DNA of 64,000 bases from Geminicoccus sp. (GTDB lineage: Bacteria > Pseudomonadota > Alphaproteobacteria > UBA7985): contig PAPT01000011.1 of NCBI GenBank assembly GCA_002708995.1, positions 1 through 64,000 on the forward strand. Reading direction: 5' to 3'. Position numbers and translations under genes: made by a program. Below, one piece after another: positions 42,168 to 50,465 of the stretch. A model generated the notes under the pieces. That model was not told the origin of the DNA. It worked only from the letters and a program-made list of their open reading frames with translations, and made no database searches. How positions within the stretch are numbered: the stretch's first letter is position 1; every line of letters begins with the position of its first letter.

Positions 42168-43254
42168 ACCCATCGCGGCCGCGGGGTTCGGGTTTGCCTT
42201 CCCCTTCATCCTCACCTTCGCGCTCACGCTGCTGGGCACCGTTGTGCTGTGCTGGTTCTACCTGCGCCTTGCCACGGCGCGGCGGTGGGTCCGGCCCAGC
42301 ACGGCCCGCGACCTGCACATCAGGCCCATAGTATCAGGTGGCGGCGTAGGCGCGGCGCTGGCGATTGGCGCTGTCTTGCTGGCGCTCCCCGCCCTAGGGG
42401 TTTCTCTGCCAAGACCGGGCGCCACGCTGTGTCTGATGGCTGTGCTGGCGATCATTGGCTTTATCGATGATCACCGCCCGCTGCCCTCGATCCTGAAACT
42501 GCTGCTGCAGGCCGGTGGGATCGCGCTGTTCTGGCAGCTGCAGCCAGCGGGGGTTCAGTTCGACGCCATCTCGGGGCTGGCGCTGGTCGCCCTGCTGTTT
42601 GTAGGGCAGCTGTGGTGGATCAACCTTATTAACTTCATGGATGGTGCCGATGGCTTTGCACCCACGCAGATCGCCCTTGGTGTCATCGGGGTCGGGCTTG
42701 GTCTTCTCCTGCTATCGTCCCGGGCAACCGCAGCAGCCGGGGAGCCTCTGACCCTGGCGGCTTTGGTTCTGGGCGCTGCTCTAGGGGTGCTGGCCTTCAC
42801 CTGGCCCCGGGCGCGCATGTTCATGGGCGATTGCGGTGCGCTGGTGCTGGCAGGACTGGTGCTGGTTCTGGCTGCCGAGGCAAGGGACGCGGGTCTCGCA
42901 CTGGTGCACGTATCGGTGTTCTTCTCGCTGTTCATTGCGGATGCCTCCATCACCCTGCTGAGCCGGACGATCTCGGGTCGGAACCCCTTCGAAGCGCACC
43001 GCGACCATGGCTATCAGCGGTTCATTCTCCGCTCTCAGAAGAGGGCTTTGCGACAGGGCCTCGAACCGGAGGCCTCCCGAACACGGGCGCACCGGCGCGC
43101 ACTGCTCTGGCTGGTCGCTCTCAACGCTGCAGTGGTGATCCCGCTGGGGCTGGTGGTGATCACGCTGGACCACGCCTGCGCGGCAATCGTGGTGCATCTG
43201 CTTGTGTTCATTGGCGTTGGAATAGTGCGTTTCGGGTTTCAGCGCGCGAGCTAG
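42160..43254 (+). CDS. WecA-like polyprenyl-phosphate sugar-1-phosphate transferase
   Basis: 364 residues with about ten transmembrane helices. Active-site loops: GFIDDHRPLPS, INLINFMDGADGF, MFMGDCGAL and EAHRDHGYQRF. These are the WecA/MraY/WbpL-type Mg-binding and UDP-sugar-binding motifs. It likely starts assembly on undecaprenyl phosphate. A C-terminal cytoplasmic Arg-rich stretch follows the last motif. Confidence 0.88.
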   Translation: MSEPIAAAGFGFAFPFILTFALTLLGTVVLCWFYLRLATARRWVRPSTARDLHIRPIVSGGGVGAALAIGAVLLALPALGVSLPRPGATLCLMAVLAIIGFIDDHRPLPSILKLLLQAGGIALFWQLQPAGVQFDAISGLALVALLFVGQLWWINLINFMDGADGFAPTQIALGVIGVGLGLLLLSSRATAAAGEPLTLAALVLGAALGVLAFTWPRARMFMGDCGALVLAGLVLVLAAEARDAGLALVHVSVFFSLFIADASITLLSRTISGRNPFEAHRDHGYQRFILRSQKRALRQGLEPEASRTRAHRRALLWLVALNAAVVIPLGLVVITLDHACAAIVVHLLVFIGVGIVRFGFQRAS

Positions 43255-43340
43255 TCCGTTTTCAGGCTTATTAACCTTTTTGAACCCGGCTCAGGCGCAG
43301 TAAAGTCAGGGTCATTCCGCGGTGTGATCAGGATGGGGTG

Positions 43341-45233
43341 ATGCATCTTAACGCAGGCAGCCTGCTTGCTGGACTGGACTCGAGGGCCAAGGGCCTACTG
43401 GCGCGCGCGATCGATGCCGCAGGCGTGCTGGTCTGCGCGATCCTGACCCTGCGGTTGCTGACGGGCGGCCCCCTGCAGCCCGCAGCGGTTGACCAGATTG
43501 TGCTGGCGACGCTGCCTATGGTGACCGTGATTATCCTCAGCGCCCTCAACGCTTACCGGTCCGGGGTCCGCTTCATTGGCGAACAGGACTACATCAACAT
43601 CGCGCTGGGCGTTGGTCTAGGCTATGCCGCCGCGCTGCTGCTGGTGGCGATGGGATTGGCCTTCGAGTTTGCCGGTTTTTCGCCGGGCTTCTTCATTCTC
43701 GGACCCGTGCTGACCAGTGCCGCGCTGATTTCAGTGCGGTTCGGAGGGAAGAGGCTGGTCCGGCTGCTGATCGGTGGGGGGCGGGATCTGAGGCCCGCAC
43801 TGGTGTTCTGGCAGGACCAGTCCGCCATTGCGCTGGCGGCGCAGGGCTTCAACGGACGGGCAACGGCCGTCATTGGCCTGTTGGCGCCAGAGGGAGAGCC
43901 AAAGCTAAGGCGCGAGCAGGGGTTCAATGTCTATGGCTTCGAGCACGTGCCGGCTCTGCTGCGCCAGCATCCGAACCTGAAAATCTATGTGGGCGAGGGT
44001 TCTGATCTCAGCGGGCTGACCGAGGACTTTGCGGATATCGCCTCCCTTGCGCCCGGATGTCTTCGCCTTCTCTCGATGTCGCCGACGAAGCAGGAAAAGG
44101 CACGGGCGCCGATCCCCTCTTTTGCCATGGATATGGCGACCCTGATGGGCAAGGGCGCTGAGCTCACCGACCGAGGGTTTGCAGCGGGGTTTGAGGGGAA
44201 ATCCGTGCTGGTGACCGGCGGTGGCGGTTCCATCGGTACCGTTGTCTGTCAGGCGCTGCTCCGCCATGGCACCCGCAAGGTCGTGGCGACCGATCGCAGC
44301 GAACTGGCGCTGTTTGAGCTTGAGCAGGACCCGGTTTGGGCCAGGGCGGCGGCGGACGGTTGCGCCGTCGCGCGGTTGGCAGACATCACCGACGCCCGGC
44401 AGCACGCGGCCATAATCGACGCCCACAGCGTTACCGACATCATCCACACCGCCGCGCACAAGCACGTCAACTTCATGGAAGACGCCGCACTGGCCGCCGT
44501 CGAAAACAATGTCTGGGGCACCCGGACCCTGCTCGAAGTCGCCGTTGCCGGGGGGGTGCGCCGCTTCACCTTTGTCTCTACCGATAAGGCGGTTCTGCCG
44601 GAGAGCGTCCTGGGGGCAACCAAGATGTGGGGCGAGGTGCTGATCGCTCACTTTGCCCAGCGTCAGGCTGAGGGGCAGGGGTCGGGTCAGGAGCAGCCCT
44701 GTTTCAGCACCATCCGTCTGGGCAACGTGCTCGTGTCAGCGGGCTCGGTTCTCGATCGGTTTCAGGCACAGATCGAGCAAGGCGGCCCCGTGACGGTCAG
44801 AGATCCCAGTCTGGAGCGCTACTTCATCACCATGCCGCAGGCCGCTGAGCGCATTCTTCAGGCCGCTCAGAAAGCAGGAAACGGCCAGACTTATGTCGCG
44901 CAGATGGGAGCACCGCTGAAGATCCTCGATCTCGCGCGCTGGTCGATACAACTCGCCGGTCACCGGCCCAGCCTTCCCGGCGATGCCGAGGGTGATATTC
45001 CAGTCGTCTTCACCGCGCTGCTGGCAGGTGAAAAGCTGCGGGAAACCCCGCTATTGCCCGCTGAGATGCACCTCTATGCCGACGGGAGCGGCCTGATCAC
45101 CGCCGAGACGCCACAGATTGCGCCGAGAACGCTTGCTGCGCTTATGGCCACACTCGAAGCAGCCTGCGAAACCGGGGACGGCGACGCGATCAGAAGCGCA
45201 CTAATGAACCTTTGTTATGTGAATGAAAAATAG
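43341..45233 (+). CDS. FlaA1/CapD-like nucleotide-sugar dehydratase, membrane form
   Basis: 630 residues from the ATG at 43341. Four N-terminal transmembrane helices and a CoA-binding-like domain precede the Rossmann domain at about 287: VLVTGGGGSIGT. The catalytic region reads STDKAVLPESVLGATKMWGE, where the Tyr of SDR enzymes is replaced by Met-type residues as in inverting 4,6-dehydratases of the WbpM/CapD class. LGNVLVSAGSVLDRF supports this. It probably makes a 6-deoxy-4-keto UDP-sugar for the glycan. Confidence 0.88.
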   Translation: MHLNAGSLLAGLDSRAKGLLARAIDAAGVLVCAILTLRLLTGGPLQPAAVDQIVLATLPMVTVIILSALNAYRSGVRFIGEQDYINIALGVGLGYAAALLLVAMGLAFEFAGFSPGFFILGPVLTSAALISVRFGGKRLVRLLIGGGRDLRPALVFWQDQSAIALAAQGFNGRATAVIGLLAPEGEPKLRREQGFNVYGFEHVPALLRQHPNLKIYVGEGSDLSGLTEDFADIASLAPGCLRLLSMSPTKQEKARAPIPSFAMDMATLMGKGAELTDRGFAAGFEGKSVLVTGGGGSIGTVVCQALLRHGTRKVVATDRSELALFELEQDPVWARAAADGCAVARLADITDARQHAAIIDAHSVTDIIHTAAHKHVNFMEDAALAAVENNVWGTRTLLEVAVAGGVRRFTFVSTDKAVLPESVLGATKMWGEVLIAHFAQRQAEGQGSGQEQPCFSTIRLGNVLVSAGSVLDRFQAQIEQGGPVTVRDPSLERYFITMPQAAERILQAAQKAGNGQTYVAQMGAPLKILDLARWSIQLAGHRPSLPGDAEGDIPVVFTALLAGEKLRETPLLPAEMHLYADGSGLITAETPQIAPRTLAALMATLEAACETGDGDAIRSALMNLCYVNEK

Positions 45234-45288
45234 AATAGGCTTTGGATAGGCCGGGACCCATCATCCCCCGCCAAACAGGAGATAGTCG

Positions 45289-46080
45289 TTGGCGTTTCTG
45301 GCAACATTACTGCGGTACAGATACTTTGCGCTGCTGAGCATCCTGCAGGAAATCCGGGGGGACTATCAGCGCGGCAGGATTGGCTTTTTCTGGGTGTTCA
45401 TGAATCCGCTGCTGCAAGTGCTGATTTACTCGGTGATCCTGACAAATGTACTCCAGGCGCGGCTGCCAGGGGCCGATTATCCCTATTCCTACTCCATGTA
45501 TCTGATGGGCGGCATTCTGGCCTGGAGCCTGTTCGACGGCATTGTCCGCGAAACCATGGATGTCTTCATCCGGGGTAGGGCCATCATCCACAATTCATCC
45601 ATTCCGCTGAGCGTTTTCCTGCTGGTCACTGTCGCCAAGAATATCGCGCTGAACGTGATCCTGCTGCTGATCATGCTCGGCTTCAGCCTTGCCCTCGGCG
45701 TCTGGCAGGGCTTGAGCTTTCTGGCACTGCCACTGCTCATGGGGGCCCTCGTGGCCTTCTCGACAGCCATAGGGTTGCTACTGGGGCTGTTCAACGTCTT
45801 CTACCGCGATGTCTCCAGCGCGGTTCGGGCAGGTCTGCCGCTGATGTTCTGGGTCACGCCGATCGTGTACCCTTTGTCGATCGTTGATGAGCGGGTGCAG
45901 GGGCTGTTCTCCCTCAACCCCATTACGCACTTCACTTCGGCCTATCAGGCGGCACTGGCCTTCGGCACGCTACCCGATAGCCGGCCGCTGCTGATCCTTC
46001 TGATCGCCTCGCTGCTGCTGCTCGCGCTGAACCTCTTGCTATACCGGCGGATGAGAAGCGATCTGGTGGACTTGCTGTGA
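45289..46080 (+). CDS. wzm: ABC-2 polysaccharide export permease (first exporter)
   Basis: 263 residues from a TTG; AGGAGA eight bases upstream supports it. Six transmembrane helices of the Wzm/KpsM type, with LQEIRGDYQRGRIGFFWVF and LNPITHFTSAYQAAL. It ends with the wzt GTG overlapping by 4 nt. Function: moves the lipid-linked glycan to the periplasmic face. Confidence 0.88.
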   Translation: MAFLATLLRYRYFALLSILQEIRGDYQRGRIGFFWVFMNPLLQVLIYSVILTNVLQARLPGADYPYSYSMYLMGGILAWSLFDGIVRETMDVFIRGRAIIHNSSIPLSVFLLVTVAKNIALNVILLLIMLGFSLALGVWQGLSFLALPLLMGALVAFSTAIGLLLGLFNVFYRDVSSAVRAGLPLMFWVTPIVYPLSIVDERVQGLFSLNPITHFTSAYQAALAFGTLPDSRPLLILLIASLLLLALNLLLYRRMRSDLVDLL

Positions 46081-47297
46081 GCGTTCTGACCGCCGCCCAC
46101 GTCAGCAAGGTCTATCAGCGCTTTCAGACCGAGTTGCACCGCATGGCCCATCGCTTGGGCGGGGTCAGCGCGCCGGTGGAGACCTTCCACGCGCTGTCCG
46201 ACGTCAGTTTCCGGGTTGGCGCCGGGGAGTGCATCGGTCTGATCGGGCGTAACGGCGCGGGAAAAAGCACGCTGCTGAAAATCTGCGCCGGGGTGATGGC
46301 CCCGTCGTCCGGCGCCGTCGAGCGCCCTGAGCGGACGGCGGCCATTCTGGAACTGGGCCTGGGCTTTGACTTCGATTTGACCGGCCGGGAAAACGTCATG
46401 CGGGCCGCCGCCATGATGGGGCTGCAGCATCAGCAGATTGCCGATCGCGTTGACGCGATACGGGACTTTACCGAGATCGGCGAGGCCTTCGACCGGCCCA
46501 TGCGCACCTACTCGACGGGCATGAAGATGCGGGTGGCGTTCAGCGTGGTCACAGCCTGGCAGCCAGATGTTCTGTTCATCGACGAGGCACTGTCGGTTGG
46601 CGACGCCTATTTCCAGCACAAGTCGTTCGACCGCCTGCTCAGCCTGAAAGCACAGGGCTGCGGACTGATTTTCGTGTCGCACGACCTGAATGCGATCAAG
46701 ACCCTGTCTGACCGGGTGCTGCTGCTCGACCAAGGGCGGATCATTCAGGACGGCCCCCCCGAACAGGTCTGCGACTTCTATAACGCGTTGATCGGCAGCG
46801 AAGGCGCGGATGCAGTGGAGGTCCGGCAGGGCGATGACGGCCGCGCCAGGACTCAATCCGGCACGCTCGAGGCACAGTTCACCGAGGTCAGTATCAGGAA
46901 CGGGGACGGCCAACCGGCGCAGACCTTTGCGGTCGGCGAGCGCTTGGTCCTGCAGGCGCGGATCGAACTGGCCAGCGACATCGACAGTCTTGTTGTCGGT
47001 TTCAGCATCAGAGACCGCCTCGGGCGGGTGGTGTTCGGCACCAATACCTGGCACACGGATCAGGCGATCGTGAATGCAAAAGCACTGCAATCCTATGAAA
47101 TCGCGATACACTTGGCGGCAAACTTCGGCGTCGGTGACTACTCGGTGCAGGTGGCTTTGGTCGACCGGGATACGCACCTGACGGCAAATTATCAGTGGAT
47201 CGACGGCGCGGCACTGTTCTCGGTGACCAACCTGCGCCAGCCCTACTTCGAAGGCGTTTCATGGCAAGAGCCACGGATCGAAATAAGGGAGAGCTGA
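46077..47297 (+). CDS. wzt: ABC polysaccharide export ATPase with C-terminal glycan-recognition domain
   Basis: 406 residues from a GTG. The ATPase (about 1-245) has GRNGAGKSTLLK, YSTGMKMRVAFS and VLFIDEALSVGD. The C-terminal part (about 265-400) is a beta-rich extension beginning AQFTEVSIRNGDG, with GFSIRDRLGRVVFGTNT, as in Wzt proteins that bind a modified non-reducing glycan end. That extension predicts export only of capped chains. It overlaps the next gene's ATG by one base. Confidence 0.9.
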   Translation: MSVLTAAHVSKVYQRFQTELHRMAHRLGGVSAPVETFHALSDVSFRVGAGECIGLIGRNGAGKSTLLKICAGVMAPSSGAVERPERTAAILELGLGFDFDLTGRENVMRAAAMMGLQHQQIADRVDAIRDFTEIGEAFDRPMRTYSTGMKMRVAFSVVTAWQPDVLFIDEALSVGDAYFQHKSFDRLLSLKAQGCGLIFVSHDLNAIKTLSDRVLLLDQGRIIQDGPPEQVCDFYNALIGSEGADAVEVRQGDDGRARTQSGTLEAQFTEVSIRNGDGQPAQTFAVGERLVLQARIELASDIDSLVVGFSIRDRLGRVVFGTNTWHTDQAIVNAKALQSYEIAIHLAANFGVGDYSVQVALVDRDTHLTANYQWIDGAALFSVTNLRQPYFEGVSWQEPRIEIRES

Positions 47298-49426
47298 TGG
47301 TGTCCTTTGTCTCCCATGCCCAGAACCGCGAAGACGTGCTGCTGTGGCGGGCGCTGAATGACGTGGAGCAGGGGCGGTACATCGACCTTGGGGCTGCCGC
47401 GCCGGTCACGGATTCCGTTACCTTTGCCTTTTTTCAACGTGGCTGGTCCGGGATTAACGTGGAGCCGGTGCGCACGCTCTTCGACCAGCTGCAGGCTGAG
47501 CGGCCCCGGGATATCAACCTGAACATCGGTGCGGGCGAAGCGACCGATGAACGAACCCTGCACGAGTTGGTCGGCACGGGATTGAGCACGTTCGAGGGCA
47601 AGGAGGCGGCGCGGCTGGCGCGGTCGGTCGGCTGTGACACCCGCACTGCGCAAACCCAGATCCGGCCCATGGGCGAGGTGTGCCGGGAGTATGGTTTCAA
47701 CACGGCACACTTTCTCAAGATCGACGTTGAAGGCATGGAAGAGCAGGCCTTGCGGGGCTTTGATTTCGGCTACTGCCGGCCGTGGATCGTGCTGGTGGAA
47801 TCGACCATTCCGAACAGCCGGGTACAGCGCTTCCGCAGCTGGGAGCCTCTGCTTACGCGGCAGGGTTATGACTTCGCCCTGTTCGACGGCCTCAACCGCT
47901 TTTACCTGTGTGAACAGCACAAGCATCGGATGAGCCGACTGTCGGTCCCGGTGAATGTCTTCGACGGGTACCGCACGGCCGCTGAATTCTTTCTGGCGCG
48001 GCGCGCAGAGGACGAACGTCAGACCAAGGAAGCGCTTGAGGCATCGCTCGAGCACGAGCGCACCAAGGCCGAGCAACGGTCTCAGGCCGAGAAACAGGCC
48101 ACAGCGCAGGCACGCGCCGAAGCCGAAGCTCAGTCCCGGGCACGAGATGAAGCCCAAGCGCAAGCACGCGCTTGCGAGGCGGCCACGGTGGCCCTCAGGT
48201 CGGAGTTTGAACGGGCCCTCACCGCGGCACGGGCGCAGCACCAGCAGGCCGAGGCAAGAGCGGTTGCGAGCGAGGCGCAGGCAGAACGGGCCGACAGCCG
48301 GGCCGCAGCATCAGATCAGCGTGCATTGGCAGAGAAACGGGAGCGTCAGTCCACGCAGGCTCGACTGGCTGAGGTTGAGCAGCAGGCCGCCCGAGCCGCG
48401 CAAGCAGCGCAGGCCGCCGCCGTGGCAGCAGCCGATGCAGCCCGTGAAGCGGTTCAACAGGCAGAACTCACAGCCCAGCGCCATCAATCAGCGCTCCAGC
48501 AGCAAGAGCAGGTGTCAAAGGCTCAGCGCAACCAGCTTCAATCCCGGATGGAGATGGAGCACCGCGCTGCCCAAGAGGCAAAGCAGTTGCACCGGGAACT
48601 GCTCGATGCCCACGTCGCGCTTGAAGCCGGGTATCTCCAATTGCAGGCTCAGTCCAAGGCCCAACAGCGCCAGCTTAAGTCGTCACAGACGGCAACGCGA
48701 CGCGCGCAGGACCACAGTCGCCAGCAAAAGGCGCAACTGGTGGCGCTCGAAGCGGATCTGGCCTCGCTGAAAAACGCCTATCAGGCCCTCGACGCGAGCC
48801 TGCATCAGGCGCTCGAGCAGGTCACTGCCCAATCCCGTCAGGCCGAGCGGCAGGACCAAGAACTGGCCGGTCGGGACCAGGCGTTGCGAACCGCTGATTT
48901 CAGGATCGAGAGCCTTCGCGCCGAACTCGCTGAGAGTGAGCGGCAGGAGCGCGCACGCAGCCAGCAACTGCAGTGGGTCTACGAAAGCCGATCTTGGCAG
49001 ATAACCGCGCCTTTACGCTTCGTATCCCGCGCGGTGGGAGCTTCGCTGCGGCTGCTGGCAAGGATGGGGTTCGAGGCACTGATCTTCCTGACGAGGCCGC
49101 TGCTGCGGCCTCTGCTCAAGCGCAGGTCGGTATTCGCCTTCGGCGTACAGCTCTTCAACCGAGCACCTGCGCTCAAGTCCGTGGTCCGTGATATCCTCGC
49201 GCGGCGCGGCCTGCTCCCGGGGGGTATCGTTGCCTCCGGTGGCTTACCGCCTGTCCAGACCACTGCGGTCGCTGCGGTGAACTCCACGCAAGCCGCTGCC
49301 AAGCCCGTGAAGTCCCATGAGCCGGTGACTGAAAGGGTGGTCGAGCAGGCGCCCGAGCCGACCATCGATGCGGCAGTCTTTGCCCGTGTCAGAAACCGCC
49401 TTGGCCCCGTGAAATCACCGTCATGA
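47297..49426 (+). CDS. FkbM-family methyltransferase with long coiled coil
   Basis: 709 residues from the ATG at 47297. The FkbM methyltransferase domain (about 1-225) has YIDLGAAAPVTDSVT, NVEPVRTLF and FLKIDVEGMEEQAL. From about 230 to 560 it is an Ala/Gln/Glu/Arg-rich uninterrupted coiled coil. Next comes YESRSWQITAPLRFVSRAV, a motif common in glycan-cluster proteins, and amphipathic or membrane-associated helices. The combination of a capping methyltransferase with a long coiled coil, beside a Wzt with a recognition domain, resembles the WbdD ruler system. Chain-length control is an inference. Confidence 0.8.
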   Translation: MVSFVSHAQNREDVLLWRALNDVEQGRYIDLGAAAPVTDSVTFAFFQRGWSGINVEPVRTLFDQLQAERPRDINLNIGAGEATDERTLHELVGTGLSTFEGKEAARLARSVGCDTRTAQTQIRPMGEVCREYGFNTAHFLKIDVEGMEEQALRGFDFGYCRPWIVLVESTIPNSRVQRFRSWEPLLTRQGYDFALFDGLNRFYLCEQHKHRMSRLSVPVNVFDGYRTAAEFFLARRAEDERQTKEALEASLEHERTKAEQRSQAEKQATAQARAEAEAQSRARDEAQAQARACEAATVALRSEFERALTAARAQHQQAEARAVASEAQAERADSRAAASDQRALAEKRERQSTQARLAEVEQQAARAAQAAQAAAVAAADAAREAVQQAELTAQRHQSALQQQEQVSKAQRNQLQSRMEMEHRAAQEAKQLHRELLDAHVALEAGYLQLQAQSKAQQRQLKSSQTATRRAQDHSRQQKAQLVALEADLASLKNAYQALDASLHQALEQVTAQSRQAERQDQELAGRDQALRTADFRIESLRAELAESERQERARSQQLQWVYESRSWQITAPLRFVSRAVGASLRLLARMGFEALIFLTRPLLRPLLKRRSVFAFGVQLFNRAPALKSVVRDILARRGLLPGGIVASGGLPPVQTTAVAAVNSTQAAAKPVKSHEPVTERVVEQAPEPTIDAAVFARVRNRLGPVKSPS

Positions 49427-50448
49427 AGGTTCTGATCCCCACCAACCAATCGCCCTTCGTTTTCGGCGGTGCTGAGGCCCATGCCCTCAGCCTGAAGCAG
49501 GCTGTCGAGGCCGCCGGTCACCAAGCTCAGATCCTGAGCCTGCCGTTTTCCTACCGTTCCGAGGACCTGCAACGCCGCGTCGTCGGCTTCTGGGACGCCT
49601 TGAGCGTTGACGAGCTCGATATCAGCGATGTTGACCGGGTCATCTGCATCAAGTTTCCCGGCTACTACCTGCGGCACAGCCGTAAATCGGTCTGGCTGAC
49701 CCATCAGCACCGGGTTTTCTACGACCTCGCCGGGACAGCCCACGATCCGGGTGGCGGCGACCCAGCCTTTCGCGAGGATGTGCGGCGGCTGGATACCCAG
49801 CATCTGGGCGAGAGCCAGCGGCTGTTCACCATCTCCAAGAATGTTTCGGCAAGGCTGCTTCAGCATAACGCTCTGAAATCCGACGTACTCTATCATCCAC
49901 CACCGGACGCAGAGAGCTTTACCGAGGGCGGGATATTCCCCTTCATTTTCGCACCGGGACGGCTCGAGGGATTGAAGCGCCACGAGATCCTGATCCACGC
50001 CATGGTAAACGCGCCGGCGGAGCTCCGCGCCATTGTCTCGGGCGAGGGCGGTCTGAGCGCGCACCTGCAATCCCTGGCACAGGACTTGGGGGTGACCGAT
50101 CGTGTGGCGTTTGTCGGACACATCACCGACGACCACAAGCGCCGCCTCTATGCCAACTGTCTGGGGGTGTACTTCGGCCCCTTTGATGAAGACTACGGCT
50201 ACGTCACGCTCGAAGCGATGCTGTCGGCCAAGCCAGTGATCACGTTCCGGGACTCAGGCGGGCCGTGCGAGTTCGTCCACCACGGCGAGACCGGATTTGT
50301 GCTCGAACCCGATAGCGAAGCCGTGGCTGGAGCACTCCACCAACTCTGGGAGGATCAAGCCAAGGCGCGCGCCATGGGCCGCAACGGCAAGGCGCACTAT
50401 CAGGATCTGGACCTGCGATGGGACCGGATCGTGGACGCGTTGGTCTAG
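49423..50448 (+). CDS. Family 4 glycosyltransferase
   Basis: 341 residues, GT-B fold. FVFGGAEAHALSL near the N-terminus, then APGRLEGLKRHEILIHAM and EDYGYVTLEAML, the nucleotide-sugar-binding E-x7-E region. ATGA overlap with the methyltransferase gene. Closely resembles the N-terminal half of the next protein, so the two arose by duplication. Confidence 0.86.
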   Translation: MKVLIPTNQSPFVFGGAEAHALSLKQAVEAAGHQAQILSLPFSYRSEDLQRRVVGFWDALSVDELDISDVDRVICIKFPGYYLRHSRKSVWLTHQHRVFYDLAGTAHDPGGGDPAFREDVRRLDTQHLGESQRLFTISKNVSARLLQHNALKSDVLYHPPPDAESFTEGGIFPFIFAPGRLEGLKRHEILIHAMVNAPAELRAIVSGEGGLSAHLQSLAQDLGVTDRVAFVGHITDDHKRRLYANCLGVYFGPFDEDYGYVTLEAMLSAKPVITFRDSGGPCEFVHHGETGFVLEPDSEAVAGALHQLWEDQAKARAMGRNGKAHYQDLDLRWDRIVDALV

Positions 50449-50465
50449 GGGGAGGACAGGGAAGG

